DNA from: CAYXVU01 sp964468725
GTDB lineage: Bacteria; Acidobacteriota; Blastocatellia; UBA7656
DNA length: 28,557 bases
Direction of reading: 5' to 3'
Assembly (NCBI GenBank): GCA_964468725.1
Contig: CAYXVU010000058.1
Coordinates: 1-28,557 of the forward strand
In this document: piece after piece, positions 1 to 9,800 of the stretch
Layout of the letters: each line of letters opens with the position of its first letter
Numbering within the stretch: position 1 is the first letter of the stretch
Notes under the pieces: generated by a model
What the model was told of the DNA's origin: nothing
The model's database searches: none
Seen by the model: the letters and a program-made list of their open reading frames with translations, nothing else
Translations under genes and position numbers: made by a program

Positions 1-1683
1 ATTTTCACCGTGCTCAATGAGCAATCTCCCGTCGGCCACATTCCATCGCCAGACAACGGCTGGCGGCAGTGCGATCAACCACTCGGCAGGTACGCGCCAT
101 TCCTCCGAAGCCTCAAAGCCCGCGCCCGGTTCGTCTTCTTCGCCGCGTTCGGCAAGCTCTGCAAGCAACCCTCGAAGCGGGTCGCTTTGCCATTCATCGC
201 CGATCAACTCCGCACCAACCAGCGCCAAAAAATCCCAAATCGGAAGTTCCAACCCTCGCCGGAGAGGCGACGTGAAATCGTTGTAGAGATTCAGAAACAG
301 ACCAAGATTGATGAGATAAAAAATCCCGCCCAGACGGGTCTCCACTTGCACCAAAGAGGCGAGGTAGGCAGCCTCATCTGCACCTGTGGAGTCGGCAAGC
401 TGTTCGAAGCCATTGATGATTGTCCCTTCGCGTTCTGCTCGATCTTGGCCAGCCTCTTCACCGTGCCGCGGGCCGTCAGGCGTGCCGATACCTGCGGGTT
501 CCTCGTTGGCCATTGCAGGTTGCGAGCCTGTCGTCTCATTAAAGCTGACACGCCGACCCTGCGGAGTTACCTCCTCAGCGTCGTTTGCCTCTCGACTGAC
601 ATCCGATTGCAAGGCGATGGCGGTCTGGTCGGACGGTGTGCTCGCAGGCTGCGATGCCGATGGCGTCGCAGCCGATTTTGTCGTCTCATCAAATCGCTCT
701 TCTGATAGGGATGATGCGCCCCGCTCGTCGGTTGGTGATTCAGCTTGGTGCAACCTCACCGCTGCCTCTGCTCGCGCTTGATTGTCAGGCGTTGAGAATT
801 GGGCATGGAGGGTGCGGCGCGCCCAATCGGCAAGAGCTTCGGCAAAAGCGCGCGAACGCGCGACGGTCGGAGCGCGCACGAGCAGTAATCCGATTGCAAG
901 CAAGGTTTGATTTTCGAGACCAACGACTTCATCGGTCTCTCTAACCCATCGGCGCCAAGGCGTGGCCTGCGCGCTCACAGGCGGGGCGACGCTTGCCAAT
1001 CTCTCATCCGGCGTTGCTGCGAAAGGTGCCGCGAGACTGGCAACGCCTGATCGCGCCGCCTCGCCTGTGAGCGCGTCGGTCAGGCGCTCTTTGCATTCGC
1101 GGAGCCCAAAGGCGAGCAATAAAGCTTCCCTCAGGCCGCGCGCTTTTTGCTCATCAAGAGCGCGAATCCAATCGGCGGCTTGGCGTTTCTCAGCTAAGAG
1201 CGCCAATGCCGCCGGAACCTGTTCAATCGCCGTGAACCAGTGGCGCAAGACAGCGGCCAATGCGAAGTTGCCGTGTAACACACTCTGCCACCACCATCTT
1301 TGCGGAAGCGCGCGGTTGCACCAATCACTCGCCAAACAGGCCAGCAATTCGGCGCGGTCAAAAAAGACGACCGCCTCGGCGCTGGGTGGCACCTTCGCAA
1401 ACGCCGGACGAAAGGCACGATGAGTAACTTGTGCGATCAAATCGCTTACCGAATGCTGCCAAGCTTGCGGCATCTGAATCTCTTGCGAACTGAGCCGCCA
1501 AGGGCGCGGCGAGGGGTCGCGGAGTTTGCGAATAAAGACGATGGCCGAAGGCGGCAAGCCCGCAGGGTGCAAATCCGACGCCGACAAAGCATTAAGCAGC
1601 CGCCAGCGTGCGGCGAAGGCGTCCGGCTCCGAACTGCGCGCCCGCACTCTGGCAATGTAGGTTGTGTCGGTCTCCCAAGACAT
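1..1683 (-). CDS. Large CIS-cluster protein of unknown function, partial (3' end beyond the window)
   Basis: Reading the minus strand from an ATG at 1683 gives 561 codons without a stop to base 1, so the gene continues off the left edge. An in-frame TAG lies six codons upstream, making this the first usable start; a weak purine stretch (GAGAAG) precedes it. The protein starts MSWETDTTYIARVRAR. It has a Trp- and Leu-rich N-terminal half, a low-complexity Ser/Thr/Glu/Ala linker around residues 310-410, then a hydrophobic, ordered block around residues 440-500 with the motif GGIFYLINLGLFLNLYNDFT, followed by a Trp-rich stretch near the edge. I recognise no catalytic motif. Similar large proteins with a 'FYLLNL..LGLY.DF' block occur in CIS loci from memory, usually near the ATPase end, but I know of no function. 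It lies 97 bp after the fibre-like gene, in the same direction, so it is probably in the same operon. Confidence 0.8.
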   Translation of the reverse strand, partial: MSWETDTTYIARVRARSSEPDAFAARWRLLNALSASDLHPAGLPPSAIVFIRKLRDPSPRPWRLSSQEIQMPQAWQHSVSDLIAQVTHRAFRPAFAKVPPSAEAVVFFDRAELLACLASDWCNRALPQRWWWQSVLHGNFALAAVLRHWFTAIEQVPAALALLAEKRQAADWIRALDEQKARGLREALLLAFGLRECKERLTDALTGEAARSGVASLAAPFAATPDERLASVAPPVSAQATPWRRWVRETDEVVGLENQTLLAIGLLLVRAPTVARSRAFAEALADWARRTLHAQFSTPDNQARAEAAVRLHQAESPTDERGASSLSEERFDETTKSAATPSASQPASTPSDQTAIALQSDVSREANDAEEVTPQGRRVSFNETTGSQPAMANEEPAGIGTPDGPRHGEEAGQDRAEREGTIINGFEQLADSTGADEAAYLASLVQVETRLGGIFYLINLGLFLNLYNDFTSPLRRGLELPIWDFLALVGAELIGDEWQSDPLRGLLAELAERGEEDEPGAGFEASEEWRVPAEWLIALPPAVVWRWNVADGRLLIEHGEN

Positions 1684-1780
1684 GCGGCATCTTCTCTTCT
1701 ACGCTGCCGGGCAACGGCCTGATCGAACGCGCTGCCGACAAAGGTTAGCTTGCACACGGAGCGCGGCTTACGCTGTCTGC

Positions 1781-4700
1781 TTAGCGCCCTAAAAAGGCAT
1801 TCCCCGCGTTGATCAACGACTGCGCGCGCGTAGCCGATAAGCCTGTCGCATTGGAGATGGTCGCGGCATCCGTGTTGACCAACTCTTCGACAGCGAAGAC
1901 GCCAGCGGCGGCCAGTTGGCTGGCCACTTCGTTATTGACAGCGGGCAGCGCCGTTAAGGTGACCTGCGAAGCAAACTCCTTCGAAGCATCGCTCAGTGCG
2001 GTGGCCGCTTGCTGCGCCAATTCATTGATGACCTGCGTGTGTGCGCCGTTCGCATCCACGCCGATACCGAGCGCTTCGGCCAGTACAGCCAGTCCGCCGC
2101 CAGTTCCCGCCTTCCCTGCGAACGTGCCAATCGAATCAATGCCCTGCTGATTCAACTCCGCAATCTGCCCTTTCGAGAGTCCGAGCGTATCGAGCGACCA
2201 TGATTCGCGCGGCACAACTGACCGCGCCTGTTCAATGACGCGCACCGCATAGCCCTCGTTTTGCAATCGGTCGCCGAGTTGTTTGGCGTCGGTATTGGCC
2301 AAAAAGATTTCCGGGTCTATGTCATCGTCAGGCTCAAAGCCCAGTTGTCCGAGTGCGGCTTCAATGGCTGGCCAATCGTCATAATAGGCACGCGACTGAT
2401 TGGCTTCCATAGCTGCTTTGATGGCATCGCCAACCAAGTAACGCGCCGATTCGACTGATTGCCCGGTAATATCGGCCACGTCTTCCGCCCATCGCCCAGC
2501 CAGTTGATGGACATACCCGATGCCGTACTCTTCAAGCCGCGAGAGGGTGAGATCATCGAGTCCGCGAAAAGACTGTTTTTTGATCTTGATTGCGCGTTTG
2601 GCATCCACCGCCTCATCGAGAATTGTCAGCGGCACACCGAAGCTGCCGAAGACTGCATAAGCTTGTGGCGTCAGCGGCACATCGGGAATGACGCGCGGCG
2701 GTCGAAATGACCGCTCAACGAAGATCGTCGGCGTAGCTTTGCCAATGCCGAGACTCGGATTTTGTTGATGCAGCCATTTCTGCCAGGCTTTCAGCCAGGT
2801 CTTCACGGTGACCGAAATCGGCTCCATCTCGTCCATCCCCAACCACGGCTGACTGAAGAATGCGATCTGTGATTTGCTTGCCTCTTGACTTGGGCTGCTG
2901 GCGGCTTTGCCGGTCTTTGTATGCGCCTCTTCAGCGATAAAATTTTTGCTTTGGAAGCCCTGCACGACCGATGGCGCGCGATCAAGCACCAGACAGAGGC
3001 GACCTTTGAGCAACGCCGGACGCGTTAGCTTGCTGACCGCGACGCAAGTCGAGGGCTGTGCCGAAGTGATGCCGATGACCGGGTTGAGCGCCACATCCAA
3101 CTCCAAATGTTGGCCCAAAACGACGCTCACATTGGGCAGCGTCTTGGTAACATAAGCATCGGCTCCGATAGTGAGCGTATAGCTCCCCGGCGGCAGATTG
3201 TTGAGGTGTATGCGGTCATCGGCTGTCGAGTATTGACTTTGAAAGATCGCTCCGCCGCTGGCCGCTGATGCATGTGAAAAAGAGGAGATGGAACCGCCCC
3301 CAACCACTGTGACCCGAATGGCGATGGTGGCTTTCGGCAATGGATCAATGGAGATCGGCAGATCGGTCGTGCGACCGCCAACTACTTCGACATCACTGAC
3401 GCGCTTCTTTTGAAAGCCTTCGACGATGACTTTGACTTTATATTTGCCGGGCAGCACCTCCGTGATGGGGAAGTTACCCGCTTCTTCATCACGCGCCGCA
3501 GGCCACGCGCCGTGAGGGCCGCTGGCATAAATCTGCACGCCCTGACTAGCCGTCGGCTTGGGTGTCAGAAATACCCGAATGCGCCCGCGTTGTGAACGCA
3601 CGAAGACGACGAAATCATTACGTCCGGGAACCTGATAGACTTCTACGGGCACAGGCGGCGCCAGCCCCGGCGTGTTGGCGTTGGCGAAGGACTTCACTTC
3701 GACGGCATCCAATGTCAAAGCATCCCGAATGAGCGCGCGCACTAACGCTTCATCTACCTGCTTCTCATAGGGCGGTGCCATGGGGCCAAGAAAGGTTCGC
3801 CAGCGGAAATCATTGCCGCCGACGGGAAGGAATCCGGCGGGCGGCAGGTAGAAAAACCCATCTTCGGCTTTGAAGTTCGGGCGCGCAATGGCGGCATCTT
3901 GCAGAGCCGCGATTTGCTCTTGAAATTGCAGGAAGAGGGCTTCGGCTTCGCTGGCGCGGCGGTCACCGCTAACCGGCGGCCATTGATCGTCGTTACGCGC
4001 AGCGATGATGCGCCGTCGCGCCGACCACATATCCAGAAATTGAATCCCCCCGGGCGTAAGGTAGATCAAGGCCAACGGCACATCGCAATCAGTCAGCGCA
4101 CCGCGCGAGAGCAGATCATCAAGCGCGCCGTAGCTGACGAACGGCGACACGCCCTCGCTGCGCAAAAAGGGCTGCTGGCCGAAGCGAACCAACCCCGTCG
4201 TACCGAAACATAGCTGCGCGAGGATGCTGCGCAATTTCATCAACCCTCCGCTGCCTGCGGCGATCAGTTGATTGATCTGAGCTACCAGCGCGCCGGTGAT
4301 GCCGCGAATGTTGTTGACATTGAGGCGCACCAGACGAAAGCGCACGCCTTCGACCGTATAACGCGAACCGCACGCGCCGTTGACGACGCTGATGCCGCTC
4401 AGCCCACTGGCTGACGCGCGCCCTTCGAAACCCGATGCTGGCGAGATGACAAAGATATAAAACCCGCTGCCGACCGTGGGAGCGCTGTCGGTCGAAGGGG
4501 CAAGCTCGCAACGCGCAAAGAGTCCGGCGCTCGCCGCCACCGCCTCGCTCTCTGGGATCAGCGCAACATCAGTGTCAGCAGGCAATTCCAGCACGTGCCC
4601 TTCGCTGTTAATGGCCAAACCGCGCGCCACGCGCACTAACGGCACGCCCGCAGTTGACGGCGTCGTCGCTTTTTTCACTTCCAGCCCGCTCGCTATGCCA

Positions 4701-4852
4701 TAGCCATAGGCGCGACCGAGTTGGCCATGTTGTGCGCGATTAGCGGTCTGTTCGGCGCGCAAATCTTCGGCGCTCAACAGCCGACCGTTGAAGAAGTTGG
4801 TGTTGCGAATCCCCTCTTCGAGTAGCGGCGTAAGCAATTCAACTTTACTCAT
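1781..4852 (-). CDS. Large fibre-like/baseplate-associated protein with carboxypeptidase-regulatory-like and helix-hairpin-helix-like repeats
   Basis: A 1023-aa protein starting at an ATG with GGGAG about 7 nt upstream. Residues 1-60 (NFFNGRLLSAEDL, then GYGIASGLEV) resemble the N-terminus of the gene before it, suggesting a shared particle-attachment domain. Two beta-sandwich modules of the carboxypeptidase-regulatory/PEGA kind are visible at about residues 459-505 (LPGKYKVKVIVEGF) and 546-590 (LPPGSYTLTIGADAY). The C-terminal third is helical with helix-hairpin-helix-like units at about 762-810 (GLDDLTLSRLEEYGIG), 887-915 (LGLSKGQIAELNQQGI) and 964-1023 (ALPAVNNEVASQLAAAGV). There is no signal peptide. 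Position after the gpI-like gene and a first fibre suggests a structural tail-fibre or baseplate decoration role. Function is inferred from context and architecture; no catalytic site was seen. Confidence 0.85.
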   Translation of the reverse strand: MSKVELLTPLLEEGIRNTNFFNGRLLSAEDLRAEQTANRAQHGQLGRAYGYGIASGLEVKKATTPSTAGVPLVRVARGLAINSEGHVLELPADTDVALIPESEAVAASAGLFARCELAPSTDSAPTVGSGFYIFVISPASGFEGRASASGLSGISVVNGACGSRYTVEGVRFRLVRLNVNNIRGITGALVAQINQLIAAGSGGLMKLRSILAQLCFGTTGLVRFGQQPFLRSEGVSPFVSYGALDDLLSRGALTDCDVPLALIYLTPGGIQFLDMWSARRRIIAARNDDQWPPVSGDRRASEAEALFLQFQEQIAALQDAAIARPNFKAEDGFFYLPPAGFLPVGGNDFRWRTFLGPMAPPYEKQVDEALVRALIRDALTLDAVEVKSFANANTPGLAPPVPVEVYQVPGRNDFVVFVRSQRGRIRVFLTPKPTASQGVQIYASGPHGAWPAARDEEAGNFPITEVLPGKYKVKVIVEGFQKKRVSDVEVVGGRTTDLPISIDPLPKATIAIRVTVVGGGSISSFSHASAASGGAIFQSQYSTADDRIHLNNLPPGSYTLTIGADAYVTKTLPNVSVVLGQHLELDVALNPVIGITSAQPSTCVAVSKLTRPALLKGRLCLVLDRAPSVVQGFQSKNFIAEEAHTKTGKAASSPSQEASKSQIAFFSQPWLGMDEMEPISVTVKTWLKAWQKWLHQQNPSLGIGKATPTIFVERSFRPPRVIPDVPLTPQAYAVFGSFGVPLTILDEAVDAKRAIKIKKQSFRGLDDLTLSRLEEYGIGYVHQLAGRWAEDVADITGQSVESARYLVGDAIKAAMEANQSRAYYDDWPAIEAALGQLGFEPDDDIDPEIFLANTDAKQLGDRLQNEGYAVRVIEQARSVVPRESWSLDTLGLSKGQIAELNQQGIDSIGTFAGKAGTGGGLAVLAEALGIGVDANGAHTQVINELAQQAATALSDASKEFASQVTLTALPAVNNEVASQLAAAGVFAVEELVNTDAATISNATGLSATRAQSLINAGNAFLGR

Positions 4853-4881
4853 AGCAATCTCCCGACAAGGTGTCCTTCCCC

Positions 4882-6798
4882 TTAGCTAATCGCTTCGTTC
4901 GTATAGTGGCTGATCTCAACCATAAACCCGCCCGTATGCGCCTCCCCATTGCCGAGGACAACGCGCACACGAATGCCATTATTTTGAAAGCGAACCACTT
5001 CAAAGACGCCCGGCAGCCGACTGTCCTCCATGACAATCGCCGTTCCCTTGATGATGTACATGAATTTTCCTGAGGCGCTTTCGGGATTGGCATATCCCTG
5101 AAAGTTCAAGACATACTCGGTCGGCGGCGAGGATAGGGCGGTCACGGTCATGTTGTTATAGGTAGGCCCTAAGGCGACGCCGTTGCTATCGAACCGCCCT
5201 GCCGCCACGATGGCATAGGGACCATTGACGGCTTGCACGAATCCAACCAGCGGCGCGGCAATCCAGTTCGCGCCTGCGCGCATCAGCAGATCGCCATCTA
5301 ACGGCGAGGATGCGTTGACATCCGATAGACTATCGAGCAGCAAGAGTCGCGGCTCCCACTGGGTGGCACCGTTGTTCCAAGCCAACACCTGATTGTCAAT
5401 CGTCGGCGCTGTGTTGGCGACGGTGCGCCCGCGCAAGCGTGCCACCTGCGGATTCGGATAGGTAGCGGCCAAGTCGCCGCCCGCCGCCTGTCCGGTTTTG
5501 ATGGCTTGCTGAAAGATGACCGCATCGCCGTTTGCCGCGCCTGCTGCCAGATTGGTGATACGAAAGCCGCCGCCGTTCAAATTGTTCGCCAAGGCGCGCG
5601 TCAACGGATTGACCGGCAGGTATTGCCGGTGATCATCATTGGCAAGCCCGGTCAGCGCGCCGTGATCGGTAACTCCAGACTCGGGCGGCGACAAAATAAT
5701 CTCCGGCACTTTGGCGACCCATCTGCCGTTTTCGTAAACGAGCAAATCGCCTTCTTCAGGAATCGGCGCCTCTACGTCAATCAAATCATCCAATGCCAGC
5801 GGTTTGTCCAACGTGCGGTCAACCAGCCCATCAAGCAACCACTCTTGCAGCATACGAAGATGCAGCAAGTAGGGTCTGCGCTCTTGATTGATGGCAACTT
5901 GCGCAACATCGGGAACGCCAGCCGTAAACGGCACGTCAAGTTCGGCCAGCAGCACGCACTCTTCCAACTTGATGTCGCTCGGCCTTTGCGCGGCTCCCGA
6001 ACAGCCGTGCCATTTGGCAAAGAAGTCCGGTCGCCACAGATGGCGCAACTCCGTCGTCCACAGCCGAAACGCGGCGCGCAGATATTCACCTGCCGCCGCT
6101 TGGGCAATCTGCACGGACAGGGGCGGCGAGTCCGTCATAAAGTCCGAACAGGGCGGCGAGGTGAAAGCCAGCGCCGCGTCCCGAATCATATTAAGAAAGT
6201 CTTCGAGGCTAACCGAACTGCCGCCAATATCAACAAACTCGATGCCGCGCCGCAACCATTCGACAAAATCTCTGAGCGCATCCTCTTCGCACTGTGCGGG
6301 CGGGATGAAACTCAGTTTCAGTTCAAAGTCATCAGCCCAGCGTGACGCGGCTTGCGAATCGGCTTCCGAACGACAGGGCTCGCCCGGAATCGGCACATAA
6401 TCGGTTGGACACTCCCGATAACAGAGCACGACATATAATTTGATCTGACCATTAACCGGCAGTTGCGCTTTGTTCTCGGCGGCCTGCGACCATTTCTCCA
6501 GATCGGCGCATTGATCGCAGGGCACGCGAATCAATTGTCCGACGGGACTGAGCGCCACGCCTGCGTGGACGACGATCTCTTTCTTATTGTCTGCCGTATT
6601 GCGGGTGACTTCGAGTCCGCTCACCGTACCATAGCCAATCAGGTCGCGTGCCAACCATTGATCGCGACCTGTGAGGTAAGCGAATTCCTGTTTGAAATCG
6701 TCTTCGCCCAACACCATGCCGAGCGTGTAGTTGACATGCTTGGTCGGGTCAGGTTGTGCGGCTGTCAGTTTCGTTTTGACGGGTGCGAAGCTGCTCAT
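4882..6798 (-). CDS. CIS tail-fibre-like protein
   Basis: A 638-aa protein. The ATG at 6798 is preferred because GGAG lies 8 nt upstream; an upstream in-frame TTG (6819) lacks such a site. Residues 1-75 include VNYTLGMVLGEDDFKQEFAY and GYGTVSGLEV, matching the pattern at the N-terminus of the following gene. At about residue 379 is DHGALTGLANDDHRQYL, a motif common in phage tail fibres, followed near residue 437 by GDLAATYPNPQVARLRGR, which resembles the GD-x-TYPNPxV repeats of fibre shafts. The last ~140 residues look like a beta-rich tip domain and are the best candidate for target binding. The gene follows the gpI-like baseplate gene and ends 29 bp before the next fibre-like gene, so the two are probably co-translated. 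Fibre identity rests on motif and context; the receptor is unknown. Confidence 0.85.
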   Translation of the reverse strand: MSSFAPVKTKLTAAQPDPTKHVNYTLGMVLGEDDFKQEFAYLTGRDQWLARDLIGYGTVSGLEVTRNTADNKKEIVVHAGVALSPVGQLIRVPCDQCADLEKWSQAAENKAQLPVNGQIKLYVVLCYRECPTDYVPIPGEPCRSEADSQAASRWADDFELKLSFIPPAQCEEDALRDFVEWLRRGIEFVDIGGSSVSLEDFLNMIRDAALAFTSPPCSDFMTDSPPLSVQIAQAAAGEYLRAAFRLWTTELRHLWRPDFFAKWHGCSGAAQRPSDIKLEECVLLAELDVPFTAGVPDVAQVAINQERRPYLLHLRMLQEWLLDGLVDRTLDKPLALDDLIDVEAPIPEEGDLLVYENGRWVAKVPEIILSPPESGVTDHGALTGLANDDHRQYLPVNPLTRALANNLNGGGFRITNLAAGAANGDAVIFQQAIKTGQAAGGDLAATYPNPQVARLRGRTVANTAPTIDNQVLAWNNGATQWEPRLLLLDSLSDVNASSPLDGDLLMRAGANWIAAPLVGFVQAVNGPYAIVAAGRFDSNGVALGPTYNNMTVTALSSPPTEYVLNFQGYANPESASGKFMYIIKGTAIVMEDSRLPGVFEVVRFQNNGIRVRVVLGNGEAHTGGFMVEISHYTNEAIS

Positions 6799-6827
6799 AA
6801 TGTTTTCTCCAGTCGTCAAGAATCAGT

Positions 6828-6844
6828 GGCCATCATCAATGGCC
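6828..6844. repeat. Short inverted repeat between gpI-like and fibre genes
   Basis: GGCCAT and ATGGCC form a perfect 6-bp stem around a 5-nt loop in the 69-bp gap after the gpI-like gene. There is no T-run after it on the minus strand, so it is more likely an mRNA processing or stability hairpin than a classical terminator. Confidence 0.45.
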
Positions 6845-6867
6845 GGTTAGCAACATCTCTGCGCTGC

Positions 6868-9800
6868 CTACGACAAGCGGTCACGACCTAAGACCTGCCG
6901 CTGGCTGACATCCTGCGGATGGCGCGGCGCAAGAAAGTTTTCTGCCAGATATCCGCTGCCCAAAATCATTGGCGGCACCAACTGCGGCGCGCGACTCCCC
7001 GCATCCAGCGTCGTGTCTTTGCCGAGTCGCGCAAAGCCAATGCGGAACATTGCCCAGAAAAACTTCACATCGAAGATGGTATGCGCGGGCTTTTCCCAAT
7101 TGACGATGCGCTCGGCCAGTCCCAAACGCCGTTGATATTCGGGCGAATAGATGGCCTCAGATTTCGGAATCGGCAACATCACGGTGAAGCGATGGGCGGC
7201 GCGGTGCATGCTCAACACCACGCTCTCGAATTGATACCAATCAACCAGCGGCGCGCGGTCGTCCGGCAATTCGCTGACTAATGACACGACGGCGAATGAC
7301 GGCCAATGCGTTTGATAGGTTGCGTTGAGCGTCTCGATGCGTTGATAGCGCCGCGCCAGAAAGTTCTGCCACAACCGGCGATGCAGCCCCGCCGCGCCGG
7401 TCACCTTTTCGGTGAAGGCAATCCAATCCTGTCGCGCATCTGCATCCGTCGGCATATCGGCGGGCAATTCGATGGCGGCAAAGCTCGACCAACTCGAGGC
7501 ATGTTTGGCATTCAACGCGGCGATGGTTGCATATTGACCGGCGAGATACTCTTGCCACTGACGACGTTCGCTGGTGCTCGACGAGGGAACAAAACCGAGC
7601 GTCGTTTGGGCGAATGGCTCCCACTCATCAGCGATGCTGCCGCCGGGGTTATGAATCGAAAAAGGCGTGAAGGCGGAAAACTCGATGGCGTCGTTATAAC
7701 GCCTGTGCAATTCGTTCGCGCCTTGGTCGGGCGTCCACCTCGACGTCTGAGCGATCAGGGGCGAGGGGGCTTGCACTTCCGAGGTGTCGCCAAACAGAAT
7801 GCCCGGGGTGAGACGAGTGCGAAACTTTTCGATCAGGCGAACGGTTTCTCGGCGCGGGCTGGTGGCCTCCTCAGTAAACAGCGCGGCGGTAACGCAATCT
7901 TCGAGCGCCAGTCGGAGCGCCATCTCGATGCCCCGCATCGTGCCGCGATACTGAAAGAACGTCATGGCGTGCTCGATAAACAAACGCCGTTTGCTCTCTG
8001 TCCACGCCGGGTCAAGCACAATGTCAAACCAACCGGCGAGCCACTCCAACACATCCGGCGGCGCGCTCTTCGGATCGAACAACATCTGCACCGCTGCAAC
8101 CTTGTCTTCAAGCGTGGTGTAGAAACCTTCAAGGTTGGCCAAGAAGCGATCAACAAACGAAGCCGACTCTTCATCTTCGCGGTAGACGGCGGGCAGATAC
8201 TGTTCGAGATAAGAGAAGCGCGGGTAATAAGCCCGCAGGGCGCGCAGTCGCGGCGTCGCGCGCCCATTACCCGTCAGCTTGATCTTGACTTGCAAATAAC
8301 GCCCACTCGCTTTCTGAAACAGCAACTCCCATGAGCCATTCCCTTCGCCTTCCGCCGTCGGCGCAAACGGCAACTCCGACCCTTCGCTTCGCAGATACAA
8401 GCGCGGTTCGGCTTGCCACTGCGCTTGTTGCAACTCTGACACCTCATTGGCGGCGCGGCTCCACACCGCGAGGCCCGTATCGGGAGGGAGGCAGGCATCC
8501 AGAATCAAGCGATGCCAAACGCAATCGGGTTCGAGGCCATCAAAAGCGCGCACTCTATCGGCTGCGGACGATGCCAAGAGCGGCGTCAGCAATGTGGCTG
8601 TGAGTTCGAAACGCGGGCGCGCCTGTTTGACCAGCGCAATCCAGGTTTCGCCCAAATCGTAATGGGCTTGATCGCCTGCGCCGACCAAAGCTTTGCCGCC
8701 GAATAATCGCATGGGGAAATACTCGGCCAATGGATTGAGCTTGAGTTGTTCGTTCTCGGCGACGAGGCCGAAGGCGAAGGCTTGATTGCCATCTTGCGCG
8801 ACGAAGTAGAGCCGGTCGCCGATGCGCTCGCCCTCCGCTTCGTGTTCGGGCACAAAGGCGAAGTCGTGGGCGATCAATTGGAAGTCGGCGCGCTTCTCTT
8901 CTTCGATCAATTCGATCATCGCGCGCGTCGAAACCGCATCGCCCAGGCGTTCGCCGAAGCGATAGCGCGAGACGCGCGAAAAGCCTGCATCGCCTTGCCG
9001 ATCTAATATCAACACCGTGCCATCAGGCAGAGCTTCGATGGCAATCGCATCAACATCTTCGATGGGCGAAGCGTCTTCGAGGCGTATGCCCTGCGGGAAG
9101 CTGCGGCGCGGCAGGCGACGGCTTTGCGGGCTGCCAACCGGCTGAAAATCTTCGTCGCGCGCTTCGGCGAAGACGGTTTCGCTTTGATCGCAGACGATCA
9201 CATTGAAGCGCCGGTCCAGCGCCCAGTAGCGCGCAGTCTTCGACGAATTGGCACGGTCGCGGTCTAAAATCCACACGCCGCCGCCGGGTCGCGCCGCTAT
9301 ATCGAAAGGGTGAAATTCGATCTCTTCCGGCCACAATAAGAATTCCGGCGCACCGCCCGCATGTAAATCGAAGAGCAACAAGCCTGCCGGTTCGAGCACC
9401 CCGACAACCAGATAATGATCTTCGGTCACTGCCAGCCCGCACAGATCGAAGGGCACCAGCGGCGGCGGCGGATTCTGGGTGCGAAACTCGCCCGCCGATT
9501 CGGCCTGCGCACAGGGCGACTGACAGTCGGCAACCGACCAAAAATGCGAAGTCTGTTTCGTCCCCGCCGAGTTGACACGAATCCCTTGCCCGTCTTCAGC
9601 AATCCAGTACCAATTCCCATAGAGGTCGCGCGCCGCGCCGCGCCGCAGTTCGAGGGCGAGATTTTTCGCGTCCGGTGCGGGCGGGAAGCGAAACAGCAAG
9701 GGCCTCAAGGTCAACTCACATCGCTCTTCGTTCCAGTAGACATCGGCTTCGTCGCGGCGTTCCGGCGGCAAGGCCCACAACTCCGCCAACGTGCGTCCGT

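Noticed and set aside
1446..1757. 103-codon minus-strand frame near the left edge
   Set aside because: Overlaps the long open frame 1683-1 in another phase; Arg/Cys-rich and without homology signs.
7306..8334. 342-codon plus-strand frame
   Set aside because: Antisense to the gpI-like gene; Arg/Gly-rich with no recognisable domain, typical of shadow frames in G+C-rich DNA.
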